Shown piece after piece: positions 52,849 through 62,062 of a stretch of 64,000 nucleotides of DNA. Source of the DNA: Burkholderiales bacterium (lineage in GTDB: Bacteria; Pseudomonadota; Gammaproteobacteria; Burkholderiales; SHXO01); assembly GCA_020854105.1 (NCBI GenBank), contig JADZGB010000001.1, forward strand, positions 29,273 to 93,272, in the 5' to 3' direction. The translations under genes were made by a program, and so were the position numbers. Positions within the stretch are counted from its first letter, which is position 1. Each line of letters opens with the position of its first letter. The notes below the pieces were generated by a model. That model was not told where the DNA came from, searched no databases, and was given only the letters and a program-made list of their open reading frames with translations.

Positions 52849-54321
52849 ATGGACCCACTCGCCATTGCGCTGCTCGCGCTCGTCCTGATCACGCTTGTCG
52901 CGGTGATCTGGGTGGGCGTTCGCGTGGGCAGCCTGCTGCAGAGACAGGAGAACCTGCCCGAGACCGTCACCCAGGTGCTGGAGCGCAAGCATCTCGAGAT
53001 GCTCAAGGACCTGAACGCCGGCCTGAACACGCTGGCCGACCGGGTCGGGGCCAGCCTCGCGGACAGTTCGGATCGTCTGCGCGCCGCCACCTCGCAGGAT
53101 CTGAAGCAGACGCGCGACGCGATGCTGGTGCTGCAGCTGTCCCAGACGGAAGAGCTGTCCGCCAACCGCGAGACCACTGCACAGCGGCTCGCCAACCTGG
53201 CGAGCGAACTGCAGGCCAAGCAGGATGCGCTGCGGGCGGAGCTGCTCACGCGTGTGCTGGAGCGTCTCGGTGAGCAGGGGCGGGCGAACCAGGAGCTGAT
53301 CCAGAACACGCTGCAGTCCATCACGCTGCAGCTCACCGGGTCGATCGAGGGCCTCACGCGCAGTACCGACACGCGGCTGGAGCAGATCAGCGGCAGGGTG
53401 AGCGAGCGTCTGGACGAGGGCTTCCGCAAGACCAACGAGACGTTCACCAGCGTGATGGCGCGGCTCGCAACCATCGACGAGGCGCAGCGCAAGATCGACG
53501 GACTCACCAGCAACGTGGTGAGCCTGCAGCAGCTGCTGGGCGACAAGCGCGCCCGTGGCGCGTTCGGCGAGGTGCAGCTGGAAGGATTGGTGCGCAATCT
53601 CCTTCCCCCCTCGGCGTTCGAGTTCCAGTACACACTGCCCAACGGCCATCGCGCGGACTGCATGCTGCTGCTGCCCGATCCGACCGGGCTGGTCGCCGTG
53701 GATGCCAAGTTCCCGCTGGAGAACTACCATCGCATGCATGACGACACGCTCGCCGAGGGCGACCGAGCGGCAGCCGGGCGCCAGTTCCGCGCCGATCTGC
53801 GCCGCCACGTGGGCGATATCGCCGAGCGCTACATCCTCGCGGGCGAGACCTCGGATGGTGCCGTGATGTTCATCCCGGCCGAGGCGGTGTTCGCGGAGAT
53901 CCACGCGCACCACGGCGAGGTGGTGGACTTCGCGATGCAACGTCACGTGTGGATCGTCTCGCCCACGACCATGATGGCCGTGCTAAACACTGCGCGCGCG
54001 GTGATCAAGGACGTGGAGACGCGCCGCCAGGTGCACATCATCAAGGACGAGCTGTCGAAGCTGGGGAAGGAGTTCGGCCGCTTCGACCAGCGCATGCGCA
54101 AGCTCGCCGAGCACATCCGCCAGGTGCACGAGGACGCCGAGGACGTGCGCGTCACCAGCGACAAGATCTCCCGGCGCTTTTCGCAGATCGAGCGGGTCGA
54201 ACTCGACATGCCGGCCGGTGTGACGCAGTTGCAGCCGGCCCTGGCGGATGCGCCGAATGGCGACGCGCCGGCGGAAGGGCACGAGACGCTGATGGATCTG
54301 CCCTCTCGGCAGTCCGGGTGA
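52849..54321 (+). CDS. rmuC: DNA recombination protein RmuC
   Basis: The 490-residue protein has an N-terminal membrane anchor (about 5-24), a long coiled coil (about 30-215) and the RmuC nuclease-like domain (GAFGEVQLEGLVRNLLPPSA, DAKFPLENYHRM, FAMQRHVWIVSPTTMMAVLN). RmuC limits rearrangements at inverted repeats. mtfA follows four bases later. Confidence 0.95.
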   Translation: MDPLAIALLALVLITLVAVIWVGVRVGSLLQRQENLPETVTQVLERKHLEMLKDLNAGLNTLADRVGASLADSSDRLRAATSQDLKQTRDAMLVLQLSQTEELSANRETTAQRLANLASELQAKQDALRAELLTRVLERLGEQGRANQELIQNTLQSITLQLTGSIEGLTRSTDTRLEQISGRVSERLDEGFRKTNETFTSVMARLATIDEAQRKIDGLTSNVVSLQQLLGDKRARGAFGEVQLEGLVRNLLPPSAFEFQYTLPNGHRADCMLLLPDPTGLVAVDAKFPLENYHRMHDDTLAEGDRAAAGRQFRADLRRHVGDIAERYILAGETSDGAVMFIPAEAVFAEIHAHHGEVVDFAMQRHVWIVSPTTMMAVLNTARAVIKDVETRRQVHIIKDELSKLGKEFGRFDQRMRKLAEHIRQVHEDAEDVRVTSDKISRRFSQIERVELDMPAGVTQLQPALADAPNGDAPAEGHETLMDLPSRQSG

Positions 54322-54325
54322 GGGC

Positions 54326-55120
54326 ATGATCGGCGCGGTGTATCGAAACTGGCGGCGCGAGCGCATTCTGCGCCAGTCCGGCCTGGACGATGCACTGTGG
54401 GACGATACCGTGCGTCACTTCCCGTTCGCGTGGACGCTCGAGCCGGCCGACCAGCTGCGGCTGCGCGATCTGGTGGTGCTGTTCCTGCACGAGAAGTCCT
54501 TCACGGCAGCGCACGGCATCGTGCTCACCCCCGCGATGCAGGCGTGGGTGGCGGTCCAGGCCTGCATCCTGGTGCTCAATCTCGGCCTGGACTACTACAA
54601 GGGCTGGAGCGGCGTGATTCTCTATCCCGAGCAGTTCGTGCCGCGGCACCAGCAGGTGGACGAGATGGGTATCGTGCACGAGACGGACGACCCCTACATG
54701 GGCGAAGCCTGGCTGGGCGGTCCGGTGGTCCTGTCCTGGGCCGACATCCAGGTGAGCGAGTATCCCGATGGCGTGAACGTAGTCATCCACGAGTTCGCCC
54801 ACAAGCTCGACATGCTCAATGGGGATGCCAACGGTTTTCCGCCGCTGCGTCCGGACATGAGCCGGGAGGCATGGAGCAGCGCGTTTCGCGCGGCCTATGC
54901 CGACTTCTGTGCGCGCGTCGATGCACGGCAGGACACGCTCATCGACCCGTACGCCGGCGAGAGTCCCGGCGAGTTCTTCGCAGTGCTCTCCGAGGCCTTC
55001 TTCGAGACGCCCGACATCGTGCAGGACGAGTATCCCGCGGTCTACGACCAGCTGGCCCGGTTCTACCGCCAGGATCCCGCGCAGCGCTTCGCCCAGGCGA
55101 GCGCGCGCCTGCCGGGATGA
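54326..55120 (+). CDS. mtfA: Zinc-dependent peptidase MtfA
   Basis: MtfA is a zinc peptidase that binds the glucose repressor Mlc in enterobacteria. The 264-residue protein has HEFAH (H155, E156, H159), SEAFFETPDIV with a probable third ligand, and the N-terminal ALWDDTVRHFPF block. Its stop overlaps the next start (ATGA). Confidence 0.93.
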   Translation: MIGAVYRNWRRERILRQSGLDDALWDDTVRHFPFAWTLEPADQLRLRDLVVLFLHEKSFTAAHGIVLTPAMQAWVAVQACILVLNLGLDYYKGWSGVILYPEQFVPRHQQVDEMGIVHETDDPYMGEAWLGGPVVLSWADIQVSEYPDGVNVVIHEFAHKLDMLNGDANGFPPLRPDMSREAWSSAFRAAYADFCARVDARQDTLIDPYAGESPGEFFAVLSEAFFETPDIVQDEYPAVYDQLARFYRQDPAQRFAQASARLPG

Positions 55121-55986
55121 GGACGCTGAATCTTCATCTGGCGCGCCTGTTCTGGGCGCTCGTCGCAGCGCTGACCGTCACACTGGCACTCGCGCAGGCC
55201 CTGGTCACCGAGGTGATCCCGCTGCGCTACCGCAGCGCCGAGCAGCTCCTGCCGGTGCTGCAGGCGCTGGTCGAGAAAGGCGGCACGGTCAGCGCCATGA
55301 ACAGCCGCCTGATCGTGCGCACTACGCCGGAGAACCTGGCCGGGATCAAGGAAGTGCTGACGCAGATCGACACGATGCCGCGCCGGCTGATGATCTCGGT
55401 GCGCCAGGATGCGGACGTGCAACGCAGCGCGCGCGGCGGCCGGGTATCCGGGCGGGTGGAAACTGGAGACGAGGTGGTCATCTCCTCGGCCGGCAAGCCG
55501 ACCCCGCCGGGTGCGACGGTCCAGGGCAACGGCGTGCGGGCCAGGGTCTACAGCAGTGAAGCGCAGAGCGGGGAGCGCATCTCTCAGCAGGTCCAGGTGC
55601 TCGAGGGTGGTCAGGCAACGATCCGGGTCGGCCAGTCGACGCCGATCCGGACCCGGCAATGGATCGATACGCCCAACGGCCGCCGGCTCACGGAGATGAT
55701 CGAGTACCGCGATATCGATGCGGGGTTCGTGGTCACGCCCCGGGTCGTGGGCGAGCAGGTCACCCTCGACATCTCTGCTGCGGCCGATCGCCTGCTCGAT
55801 TCTCCCACGGGTCCGGCGCAGATCCAGCGGGTGCAGACCAGCGTGACGGGGCGGCTGGGCGAGTGGATCGAGGTTGCCGGCATCGGCGAGGAGGCGGTGC
55901 AGCGTGACAGCGAGATCCTGGCCAGGAGCCGTGATGCACGGCGCGAGGCGCGACGGGTTCTTATCAAGGTGGACGAGATCAGATGA
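55117..55986 (+). CDS. Secretin-like N-domain protein, exported
   Basis: The 289-residue protein has a signal peptide (about 1-26), a secretin N1/NolW-like domain (VIPLRYRSAEQLLPVLQALV ... LKEVLTQIDTMPRRLMISV) and a later beta domain (TPRVVGEQVTLDISA) resembling part of a secretin core. It is far shorter than a full secretin and no other secretion genes are nearby, so its partner is unknown. It overlaps both neighbours by four bases. Confidence 0.85.
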   Translation: MRTLNLHLARLFWALVAALTVTLALAQALVTEVIPLRYRSAEQLLPVLQALVEKGGTVSAMNSRLIVRTTPENLAGIKEVLTQIDTMPRRLMISVRQDADVQRSARGGRVSGRVETGDEVVISSAGKPTPPGATVQGNGVRARVYSSEAQSGERISQQVQVLEGGQATIRVGQSTPIRTRQWIDTPNGRRLTEMIEYRDIDAGFVVTPRVVGEQVTLDISAAADRLLDSPTGPAQIQRVQTSVTGRLGEWIEVAGIGEEAVQRDSEILARSRDARREARRVLIKVDEIR

Positions 55987-56630
55987 GCTCGTCGGCTGGC
56001 GTGCGCACACACGGCCCCGATCGCAATTTCCACCTGGCCCTGCTCGCTATCGGCTGCGCCGTGCTCGTCTGGTCTGCGTGGCATCCCAAGGACTACTTGG
56101 TCTGGTTCCTGGAAGCATCGCCGGCGATCTTCGGGGCCGTCGCACTGATCGTGCTGTATCCGCGTTTCCGCTTCACCAGGCTCGTGATGGTGCTGATCCT
56201 GGTGCATGCCATCATCCTGATGGTCGGTGCCCACTATACGTATGCGCAGATGCCGCTGTTCAGCTGGCTGCGCGACGAATTGGGGCTGGCACGCAACTAC
56301 TACGACCGCCTGGGTCACGTCGCGCAGGGATTCATTCCCGCCATGATGGCTCGCGAGATCCTGCTGCGCTTCACGCCTCTGGTCCGGGGGCGCTGGCTGT
56401 TCTTCCTGGTGCTGTGCTTCTGTCTCGCCTTCTCGGCCTTCTATGAGTTGCTCGAGTGGTGGGTGGCGCTGGCATCCGGCAGTGCGGCGGATGCCTTCCT
56501 CGCCACACAGGGCGATGTGTGGGATACGCAGTGGGACATGTTCCTGGCGCTGCTCGGATCGATCGGCGCGCAGCTGCTGCTCGCGCGCGTGCATGATGTG
56601 CAGCTCGGCCTCCGGCCCGTTCACGGCTGA
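55983..56630 (+). CDS. Inner membrane protein, DUF2238 (YjdF-like)
   Basis: The 215-residue protein has about six membrane segments with the family blocks HYTYAQMPLFSWLRDELGLA, RNYYDRLGHVAQGFIPAM and YELLEWWVA. Function unknown. It is coupled to the secretin-like gene by an ATGA overlap. Confidence 0.92.
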   Translation: MSSSAGVRTHGPDRNFHLALLAIGCAVLVWSAWHPKDYLVWFLEASPAIFGAVALIVLYPRFRFTRLVMVLILVHAIILMVGAHYTYAQMPLFSWLRDELGLARNYYDRLGHVAQGFIPAMMAREILLRFTPLVRGRWLFFLVLCFCLAFSAFYELLEWWVALASGSAADAFLATQGDVWDTQWDMFLALLGSIGAQLLLARVHDVQLGLRPVHG

Positions 56631-56725
56631 ACCAGGCAGGCGCAGGACATCCCGGAACCGAAGACCGTCCGACGCCTCCCCCAGGGTGATCGTGCAGCAC
56701 GCAGCGACCGGCAGATGCTTCCCGC

Positions 56726-57310
56726 TTACTCCCGCCGGCGCCAGACCTGCCAGCGCTCCTTGCCCTTGAACACAGGGATGGAATCGCTGACCGGTTCGTC
56801 CTGCTCACGCTCGAACAGCGGGTCCAGGAGCGCGTGCAGCTCCTGCTCGCTGGTGCCGAACGGCGGGCCTTTCGGGTTGTCGTCGAAGAAGAAGAAGCCG
56901 GCGATGGCGCCGCCGGGTGCGAGCAGCTGCGCCGTGCGCCTGGCATAGGCGGCCCAGGTCTTGCGCGGCAGCGCGCACAGGAATGCGCGTTCGTACATGA
57001 CGTCGAACGGCGCGCCCTGCTCGAACACGAAGAAATCCGCCTCGATCACGCGGTCCGCGAAACGGCCCATGCTGGCCTGCGCGCGCGCCACAGCGGGCGG
57101 GCTGAAATCGATGGCGAGTGCATCGAAGCCATTCTCGAGCAGATGGTACAGCTCGTAGGCGGACCCGCAGCCAGGCACGAGAATGCGCGCGCCGGGCGGC
57201 AACTCGCACGCGTACCGTCGCAGGGCCTCGGGCACGCCTCCGGCATCCCAGGGCATGATGCCATCCAGGTAGCGCTGGTCCCAGAAGCCGGGAAGAGACG
57301 AGTCGGCCAC
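56726..57310 (-). CDS. TPMT-family SAM-dependent methyltransferase
   Basis: The 194-residue methyltransferase has FWDQRYLDGIMPWDAGGVPE, the SAM motif ILVPGCGSAYE, AIDFSPPAV and CALPRKTWAAYA. The family methylates thiol or related small substrates. It starts with GTG 57310, three bases after the stop of a cupin remnant. Confidence 0.9.
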   Translation of the reverse strand: MADSSLPGFWDQRYLDGIMPWDAGGVPEALRRYACELPPGARILVPGCGSAYELYHLLENGFDALAIDFSPPAVARAQASMGRFADRVIEADFFVFEQGAPFDVMYERAFLCALPRKTWAAYARRTAQLLAPGGAIAGFFFFDDNPKGPPFGTSEQELHALLDPLFEREQDEPVSDSIPVFKGKERWQVWRRRE

Positions 57311-57312
57311 GT

Positions 57313-57486
57313 CTACGGCTCGTCACGCCCGTGCGGCGGCCGTGCATCGCACCCGTGCGTGCAAGACAGCTCGGGCAGCACGTTGCCGTGCTGATGGACG
57401 GGCGTCGAGCGCGGATGCGTCCCCGGGAGCGGGAGCAGTCTGGCGGCCTGTTCGAGCGTCGAGTGGATGGCGCGGGGTTCGCTCAT
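57313..57486 (-). pseudogene. Cupin gene remnant (N-terminal part only)
   Basis: A 57-codon frame begins with ATG and reads AIHSTLEQAARLLPLPGTHP then HQHGNVLPELSCTHGCDARP and PHGRDEP before a TAG. The spacing of HG, EL, G, D, PH and RDE matches small cupins of the form HG-x4-EL-x4-G-x-D-x4-PH-x-RDE, but the beta-barrel that should follow is missing. It may be a decayed gene or a short expressed peptide. Confidence 0.5.
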
Positions 57487-57508
57487 GCAGTGGCGTGTCG
57501 TCGGGGGG

Positions 57509-57709
57509 TCAGCGCCGCAGGAACCAGAGGATCGCGCTCACGGCAAGGGAAATCAGGATCCCGGTGGTCAGCGGAAAATAAAAGCTGAATCCGTCCCGGA
57601 CGATACGGATGTCGCCGGGCAGGCGTCCCAGTCCGAGTCTCGATAACCAGGGCCAGAACATCCCGACCACGAGAAGTATCAGTCCCAAGGTGACGAGCAG
57701 ACGTTGCAT
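57509..57709 (-). CDS. DUF2905 small membrane protein
   Basis: The 66-residue protein has two membrane segments flanking LGRLPGDIRIVRDGFSFYFP, the DUF2905 signature. Function unknown. An in-frame GTG three codons upstream is an alternative start. Confidence 0.88.
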   Translation of the reverse strand: MQRLLVTLGLILLVVGMFWPWLSRLGLGRLPGDIRIVRDGFSFYFPLTTGILISLAVSAILWFLRR

Positions 57710-57760
57710 GGGGCGCACATCATCGACCAGGCAAGCATAGCACCGACGGACCCTGCGTCC

Positions 57761-58627
57761 TCATGCGCGCCGCAGGCGCGGTCGGGCAAGGCGCGAGACA
57801 GTCCGGTCCTCGAGCAGTTCGCGGAAGTATGCGATGGTCCGGAGCAGGCCGTCCTCCAACCCGACGCCGGGGCGGTAGTCGAACGTGCTGCGCGCGAGCG
57901 TCAGGTCGGGGTGCCTGCGGCGCGGGTCATCGACCGGCAGCGGGCACTTCTGAATCGCACAGCCGGAACCGGCGAGATGCCGGACGAGCTGCGCCAGTTC
58001 CAGGATCGTGGTCTCACGCTCGTTGCCGAGGTTGACCGGCCCGGTCACCGAATCCTCGGTGTGCATGAGCGAGAGCAGTCCGTCGATCAGGTCGTCCACG
58101 TAGCAGAACGAGCGCGTCTGGCTGCCGTCGCCCTGCACCGTGAGCGGCTTGCCGGAGAGCACCGCAACGATGAAGTTGGACTCCACGCGGCCATCGTCGG
58201 GATGCATGCGCGGCCCATACGTGTTGAAGATGCGTGCGACCTTGATGCGCACGGCGTGCTGACGACGATAATCGAAGAACAGCGTCTCCGCGCAACGCTT
58301 GCCTTCGTCGTAGCAGGCGCGGATCCCGATCGGATTCACGCTGCCGCAGTACGTCTCGCCCTGCGGATGGATGTCCGGGTCGCCGTACACCTCCGAGGTC
58401 GATGCCTGCAGGATGCGCGCGCCGGTGCGTTTGGCCAGCCCGAGCATGTTGATGCTGCCATGCACGTTCACCTTGGTCGTCTGCACCGGGTCGTTCTGGT
58501 AGTGGATGGGGGATGCCGGACAGGCGAGGTTGTAGATCTCGTCCACCTCGACATACAGCGGAAAGGTGATGTCGTGACGAAGGAACTCGAACATCGGATG
58601 GCCGAGCAGATGCCGGATGTTGCGCCG
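57761..58627 (-). pseudogene. UDP-glucuronate decarboxylase, truncated at the N-terminus
   Basis: The frame matches the UDP-xylose synthase family from [20 protein letters not shown] onward, with [26 protein letters not shown], catalytic YDEGK and [18 protein letters not shown]. An in-frame TGA lies four codons before this block, and the first 35-40 residues with the NAD-binding GxxGxxG are absent. The helicase gene begins about 110 bases further on. The first Met (58594) would give 277 residues without a cofactor site, so the enzyme is probably inactive. Confidence 0.8.
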
Positions 58628-58736
58628 CTCCTGCCTGGGTCACGGCCGGGTCGAGCAATCGGCATTCCGCGCCGTTGCGTCGGAGCGGGGGAATTGTGCC
58701 GGCAGCGGGCTAGAATGCACTGTCCCTTCGCGTCCC

Positions 58737-60689
58737 ATGCCGACCCGTTCCATTCCTGAAGTCTTTGCCGCCGACGGCCCGCTCGCCCACGCCATCCCGG
58801 GCTACCGGCTGCGCGCCCAGCAGATCGACATGGCGCAGGCGGTGGCCGATGCGATCGAGCAGCGAGGCGTGCTGGTGGCCGAGGCCGGGACCGGGACGGG
58901 CAAGACCTTCGCCTACCTCGTGCCTGCGCTGCTCGCCGGGGGCAAGGTCATTCTCTCCACGGGGACCAAGACTCTGCAGGATCAGCTGTTCAACCGCGAT
59001 CTGCCGACCGTGCGCGCGGCCTTGCGGGTTCCTGTCACGGTCGCATTGCTCAAGGGGCGAGCCAACTACGTCTGCCACTATCACCTGGAACGCAACATCG
59101 AGGGCGGGCGCTTCGCCAGCCGCGACGATGTGCGGTATCTGCGCGTGATCGAGCGCTACGCGCGCACCAGCAGGACCGGCGATCGGGCGGGACTGGGGGA
59201 CGTGCCCGAAGACGCGTCGGTGTGGCCGATGGTGACTTCGACGCGCGAGAACTGCCTGGGAGGCGAGTGCCCGCACCACAAGGACTGCTTCGTGCTCGAG
59301 GCGCGCAGGCAGGCACTGGCCGCCGACCTGGTGGTGGTGAATCACCACCTGTTCTTCGCCGATCTGGTGCTGCGCGACGAAGGCGTGTCCGAACTGCTGC
59401 CCCAGTGCAACACGGTGATCTTCGACGAGGCCCACCAGCTTCCGGACACCGCCACCCTGTTCTTTGGCGAGAGCCTGTCCACGTCGCAGCTGGTGGAACT
59501 GGCGCGCGACACGCGGCTGGAGGCAACCGCCGGGGCCCGGGACTTCGCCGCCCTGCCGGACGCCGCCCAGGCGATGGAACGCGCCGCGCGTGATCTGCGC
59601 ATCGCGGCTGGTGACGAGGTGGGGCGCCTGGCTGCGCGCCAGATCGAGACACGCCTCGAGTTCGGCGAGCGTCTCGAGGCGCTGGGCGGCAAGCTGGCAG
59701 CGCTGCAGGAACTGCTCGAGTTCCAGGCGGACCGCAGTGACGGACTGAAGAGCTGCGGTGCGCGCTGCGCGGATCTTTCCATGCGGCTGGCGCACTGGCG
59801 CACACAGGCCCGCAGCGAGGTGGTCCGCTGGGTCGAAGTGTTCCCGCACGCGCTGCAGTTGCATGCCACGCCGCTTTCGACCGCCGAGGTCTTTCGCAAG
59901 CAGCTCGAAGGCAGTGCACGCGCCTGGATCTTCACCTCGGCCACACTCTCGGTGAAGAAGGACTTCTCGCATTACAAGAGCGCTCTGGGACTTGAGCAGG
60001 CCGATTCGGCGAGCTGGGACAGTCCGTTCGACTATCCCGCCCAGGCCGTGCTGTACGTGCCCGGGCGCATGCCCGGACCCAACACGGAAGGCTATACGAC
60101 GCAGGTGGTGGAGGCGGTGTTGCCGGTGCTGAAGGCCAGCCGCGGCCGTGCCTTCCTGTTGTTCACCAGCCTGCGCGCGATGCGCGAGGCGCACGCGCTG
60201 CTCACCGAGCGATTCGCGCACGAGCGGCTGGACTTTCCGCTGCTTCTGCAGGGCGAGGGATCGCGCAGCGAACTGCTCGAGCGCTTTCGCCGGCTTGGCA
60301 ACGCCGTGCTGGTGGCGAGCCAGTCCTTCTGGGAAGGGGTGGACGTGCGCGGCGAGGCGCTGTCACTGGTGATGATCGACCGGCTGCCGTTTGCTCCGCC
60401 GGACGACCCGGTGCTCGCGGCGCGCATCGAGCGTCTCAATGCCGAGGGGCGCAATGCCTTCATGGAATACCAGCTTCCGGAGGCCGTGATCGCGCTGAAG
60501 CAGGGAGCGGGGCGCCTGATCCGCGACGAGACCGATCGCGGGGTGCTCATGATCTGCGACACACGGCTGGTGGAGAAGCCGTACGGACGCCGCATCTGGC
60601 AGAGCCTGCCGCCGATGCGCCGCACGCGCCTGCTGTCCGACGTGCAGGCGTTCTTCCAGGAGAACGCGGAGCACGCTGCCACCGGCTGA
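58737..60689 (+). CDS. DinG/YoaA-family ATP-dependent helicase
   Basis: The 650-residue superfamily 2 helicase has Walker A AEAGTGTGKT (about 48-57), DEAH box (IFDEAHQLP, near 230), four Cys of an iron-sulfur cluster (ANYVC, NCLGGEC, KDC) and motif VI QGAGRLIRDETDRG. It unwinds DNA in repair. Length and motifs fit YoaA better than DinG. ATG 58737 is used since FAADGPLAHAIPGYRLRAQQ is the normal start region. Confidence 0.93.
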   Translation: MPTRSIPEVFAADGPLAHAIPGYRLRAQQIDMAQAVADAIEQRGVLVAEAGTGTGKTFAYLVPALLAGGKVILSTGTKTLQDQLFNRDLPTVRAALRVPVTVALLKGRANYVCHYHLERNIEGGRFASRDDVRYLRVIERYARTSRTGDRAGLGDVPEDASVWPMVTSTRENCLGGECPHHKDCFVLEARRQALAADLVVVNHHLFFADLVLRDEGVSELLPQCNTVIFDEAHQLPDTATLFFGESLSTSQLVELARDTRLEATAGARDFAALPDAAQAMERAARDLRIAAGDEVGRLAARQIETRLEFGERLEALGGKLAALQELLEFQADRSDGLKSCGARCADLSMRLAHWRTQARSEVVRWVEVFPHALQLHATPLSTAEVFRKQLEGSARAWIFTSATLSVKKDFSHYKSALGLEQADSASWDSPFDYPAQAVLYVPGRMPGPNTEGYTTQVVEAVLPVLKASRGRAFLLFTSLRAMREAHALLTERFAHERLDFPLLLQGEGSRSELLERFRRLGNAVLVASQSFWEGVDVRGEALSLVMIDRLPFAPPDDPVLAARIERLNAEGRNAFMEYQLPEAVIALKQGAGRLIRDETDRGVLMICDTRLVEKPYGRRIWQSLPPMRRTRLLSDVQAFFQENAEHAATG

Positions 60690-60701
60690 GACCGATCGCC
60701 G

Positions 60702-62027
60702 TCAGCCATCCATGCGTCGCCGCAGGCGGGCACGTACCAGGTCGATGTGCTGACGGAAACTATATAGATTCGCCGAGAAGGCGAGCGGCGTCGGGATGTG
60801 GTTCACGGCCTCCTCGATGCTGTCCAGTCGCACATGCATGTCGCGCAATTCCTCCCCGCTGCGCTTCTCCTCGAGCTGGAGTTCGATTTCCTTCAGGCGC
60901 GCATACCAGCGGTAGATGCGCGAGCGCACGCGCCAGCTGTACAGTGCCGGCACGATGCGCGCGAGTGGAACGAGCACTGCCAGGAGCGGCAGGATCATCA
61001 CCCACATGCGATCGACCAGGTTGGCTGCCCAGAACGGCATGTAGCGCTGCAGGAAGGGCGGCCCCGCGGTGTAGTAGCGGCTGGCCTCGGCGCTCAGCGG
61101 GAAGTCGGCGTTCTTGTTGCTCGGAAACTCGCCGCGGACGTTGAACATGCCGGCTTCCGCGTGCAGTTCGCTGGCGGCGCGCATGAGCAGATAGGCGAGC
61201 GCGGGGTGCAGATCGCGCCGCGCGAGCAAATTCGCGGTCGGCGCGATCAGCACGATGTCCCGGGCCGGAACGTCCTGCACGAAGTCCACCGCACCGCGGG
61301 GAAGCACGAGTCGGGTGAGGTAGGGAAAGCGGCGCGTGTACGCCTCGGCACGCACGAAGTCGAGCAGCCGCACACCGCGCGTGGCCATGAGCTGCATCAC
61401 TGCCGGAGAATCGGCCGGGGCCACGAACAGGGCGGCGCCGATATCGCCTCGCGCCAGGGCCTGGGCCGCCTCGTTGCCGTCGAGTTCGAGCAGTTCGGTC
61501 GGCGGCAGCACGGCGTCATTGACCGCGAGCAGCTGCAGCGCCAGAGCGCGCACGCCGCTGAAGTTCGGCCCGATGGCGATCTTCCTGCCGCGCAACCCGT
61601 CCAGATCCTCGATCGCGGGTCCCCGGTAGAACACCCATAACGGCTCGTAATAGAGGCTGCCCAGCGAGACCAGTTCCGGGGCGTTCACGGCGAAGGCGGT
61701 ACCTGCCTGCAGGAAGCCGACATCGACGTCGGATTCGGGGTCCGTGAGCCGGGCGACATTCTCCAGGCTGCCGGCGGAGGAGCGCAACTCGATGCTGACC
61801 CCGTCGCGCGCGAGGATGGACTGATAGCGGCACCCGAATGCATGGTAGCCGCCGTCCTCCTGGCCCGTGGTCATGACCAGCGAGCGCGGTGGGGCCGGTT
61901 GCACGAAACGCAGTGCCAGCACGAAGGCGCCGACGACGAGGACGATGGCGAGCCCGAGCGTCAGCCAGAGTTCACGGCGCAGTGCGTGTTGGAGGCGGGC
62001 AAGTTCCGCTACGGGACGCGATGGCAT
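60702..62027 (-). CDS. TAXI-family TRAP transporter solute-binding protein, membrane-anchored
   Basis: The 441-residue protein has an N-terminal membrane anchor (about 20-43), a TAXI-type binding domain (LVMTTGQEDGGYHAFGCRYQ, VGFLQAGTAFAV, RKIAIGPNFSGV), a second membrane segment near residue 350 and a C-terminal coiled tail. No TRAP permease gene is adjacent, so it may serve a distant transporter or act as a sensor. Confidence 0.88.
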   Translation of the reverse strand: MPSRPVAELARLQHALRRELWLTLGLAIVLVVGAFVLALRFVQPAPPRSLVMTTGQEDGGYHAFGCRYQSILARDGVSIELRSSAGSLENVARLTDPESDVDVGFLQAGTAFAVNAPELVSLGSLYYEPLWVFYRGPAIEDLDGLRGRKIAIGPNFSGVRALALQLLAVNDAVLPPTELLELDGNEAAQALARGDIGAALFVAPADSPAVMQLMATRGVRLLDFVRAEAYTRRFPYLTRLVLPRGAVDFVQDVPARDIVLIAPTANLLARRDLHPALAYLLMRAASELHAEAGMFNVRGEFPSNKNADFPLSAEASRYYTAGPPFLQRYMPFWAANLVDRMWVMILPLLAVLVPLARIVPALYSWRVRSRIYRWYARLKEIELQLEEKRSGEELRDMHVRLDSIEEAVNHIPTPLAFSANLYSFRQHIDLVRARLRRRMDG

Positions 62028-62062
62028 GACGCATTATAGGGGGGTGGCCTGTACGGGCATGG

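Noticed and set aside
60702..62027. Complete TRAP transporter locus
   Set aside because: Only the TAXI-type binding protein is present. The genes on either side are unrelated (a DinG/YoaA-type helicase and isoaspartyl peptidase).
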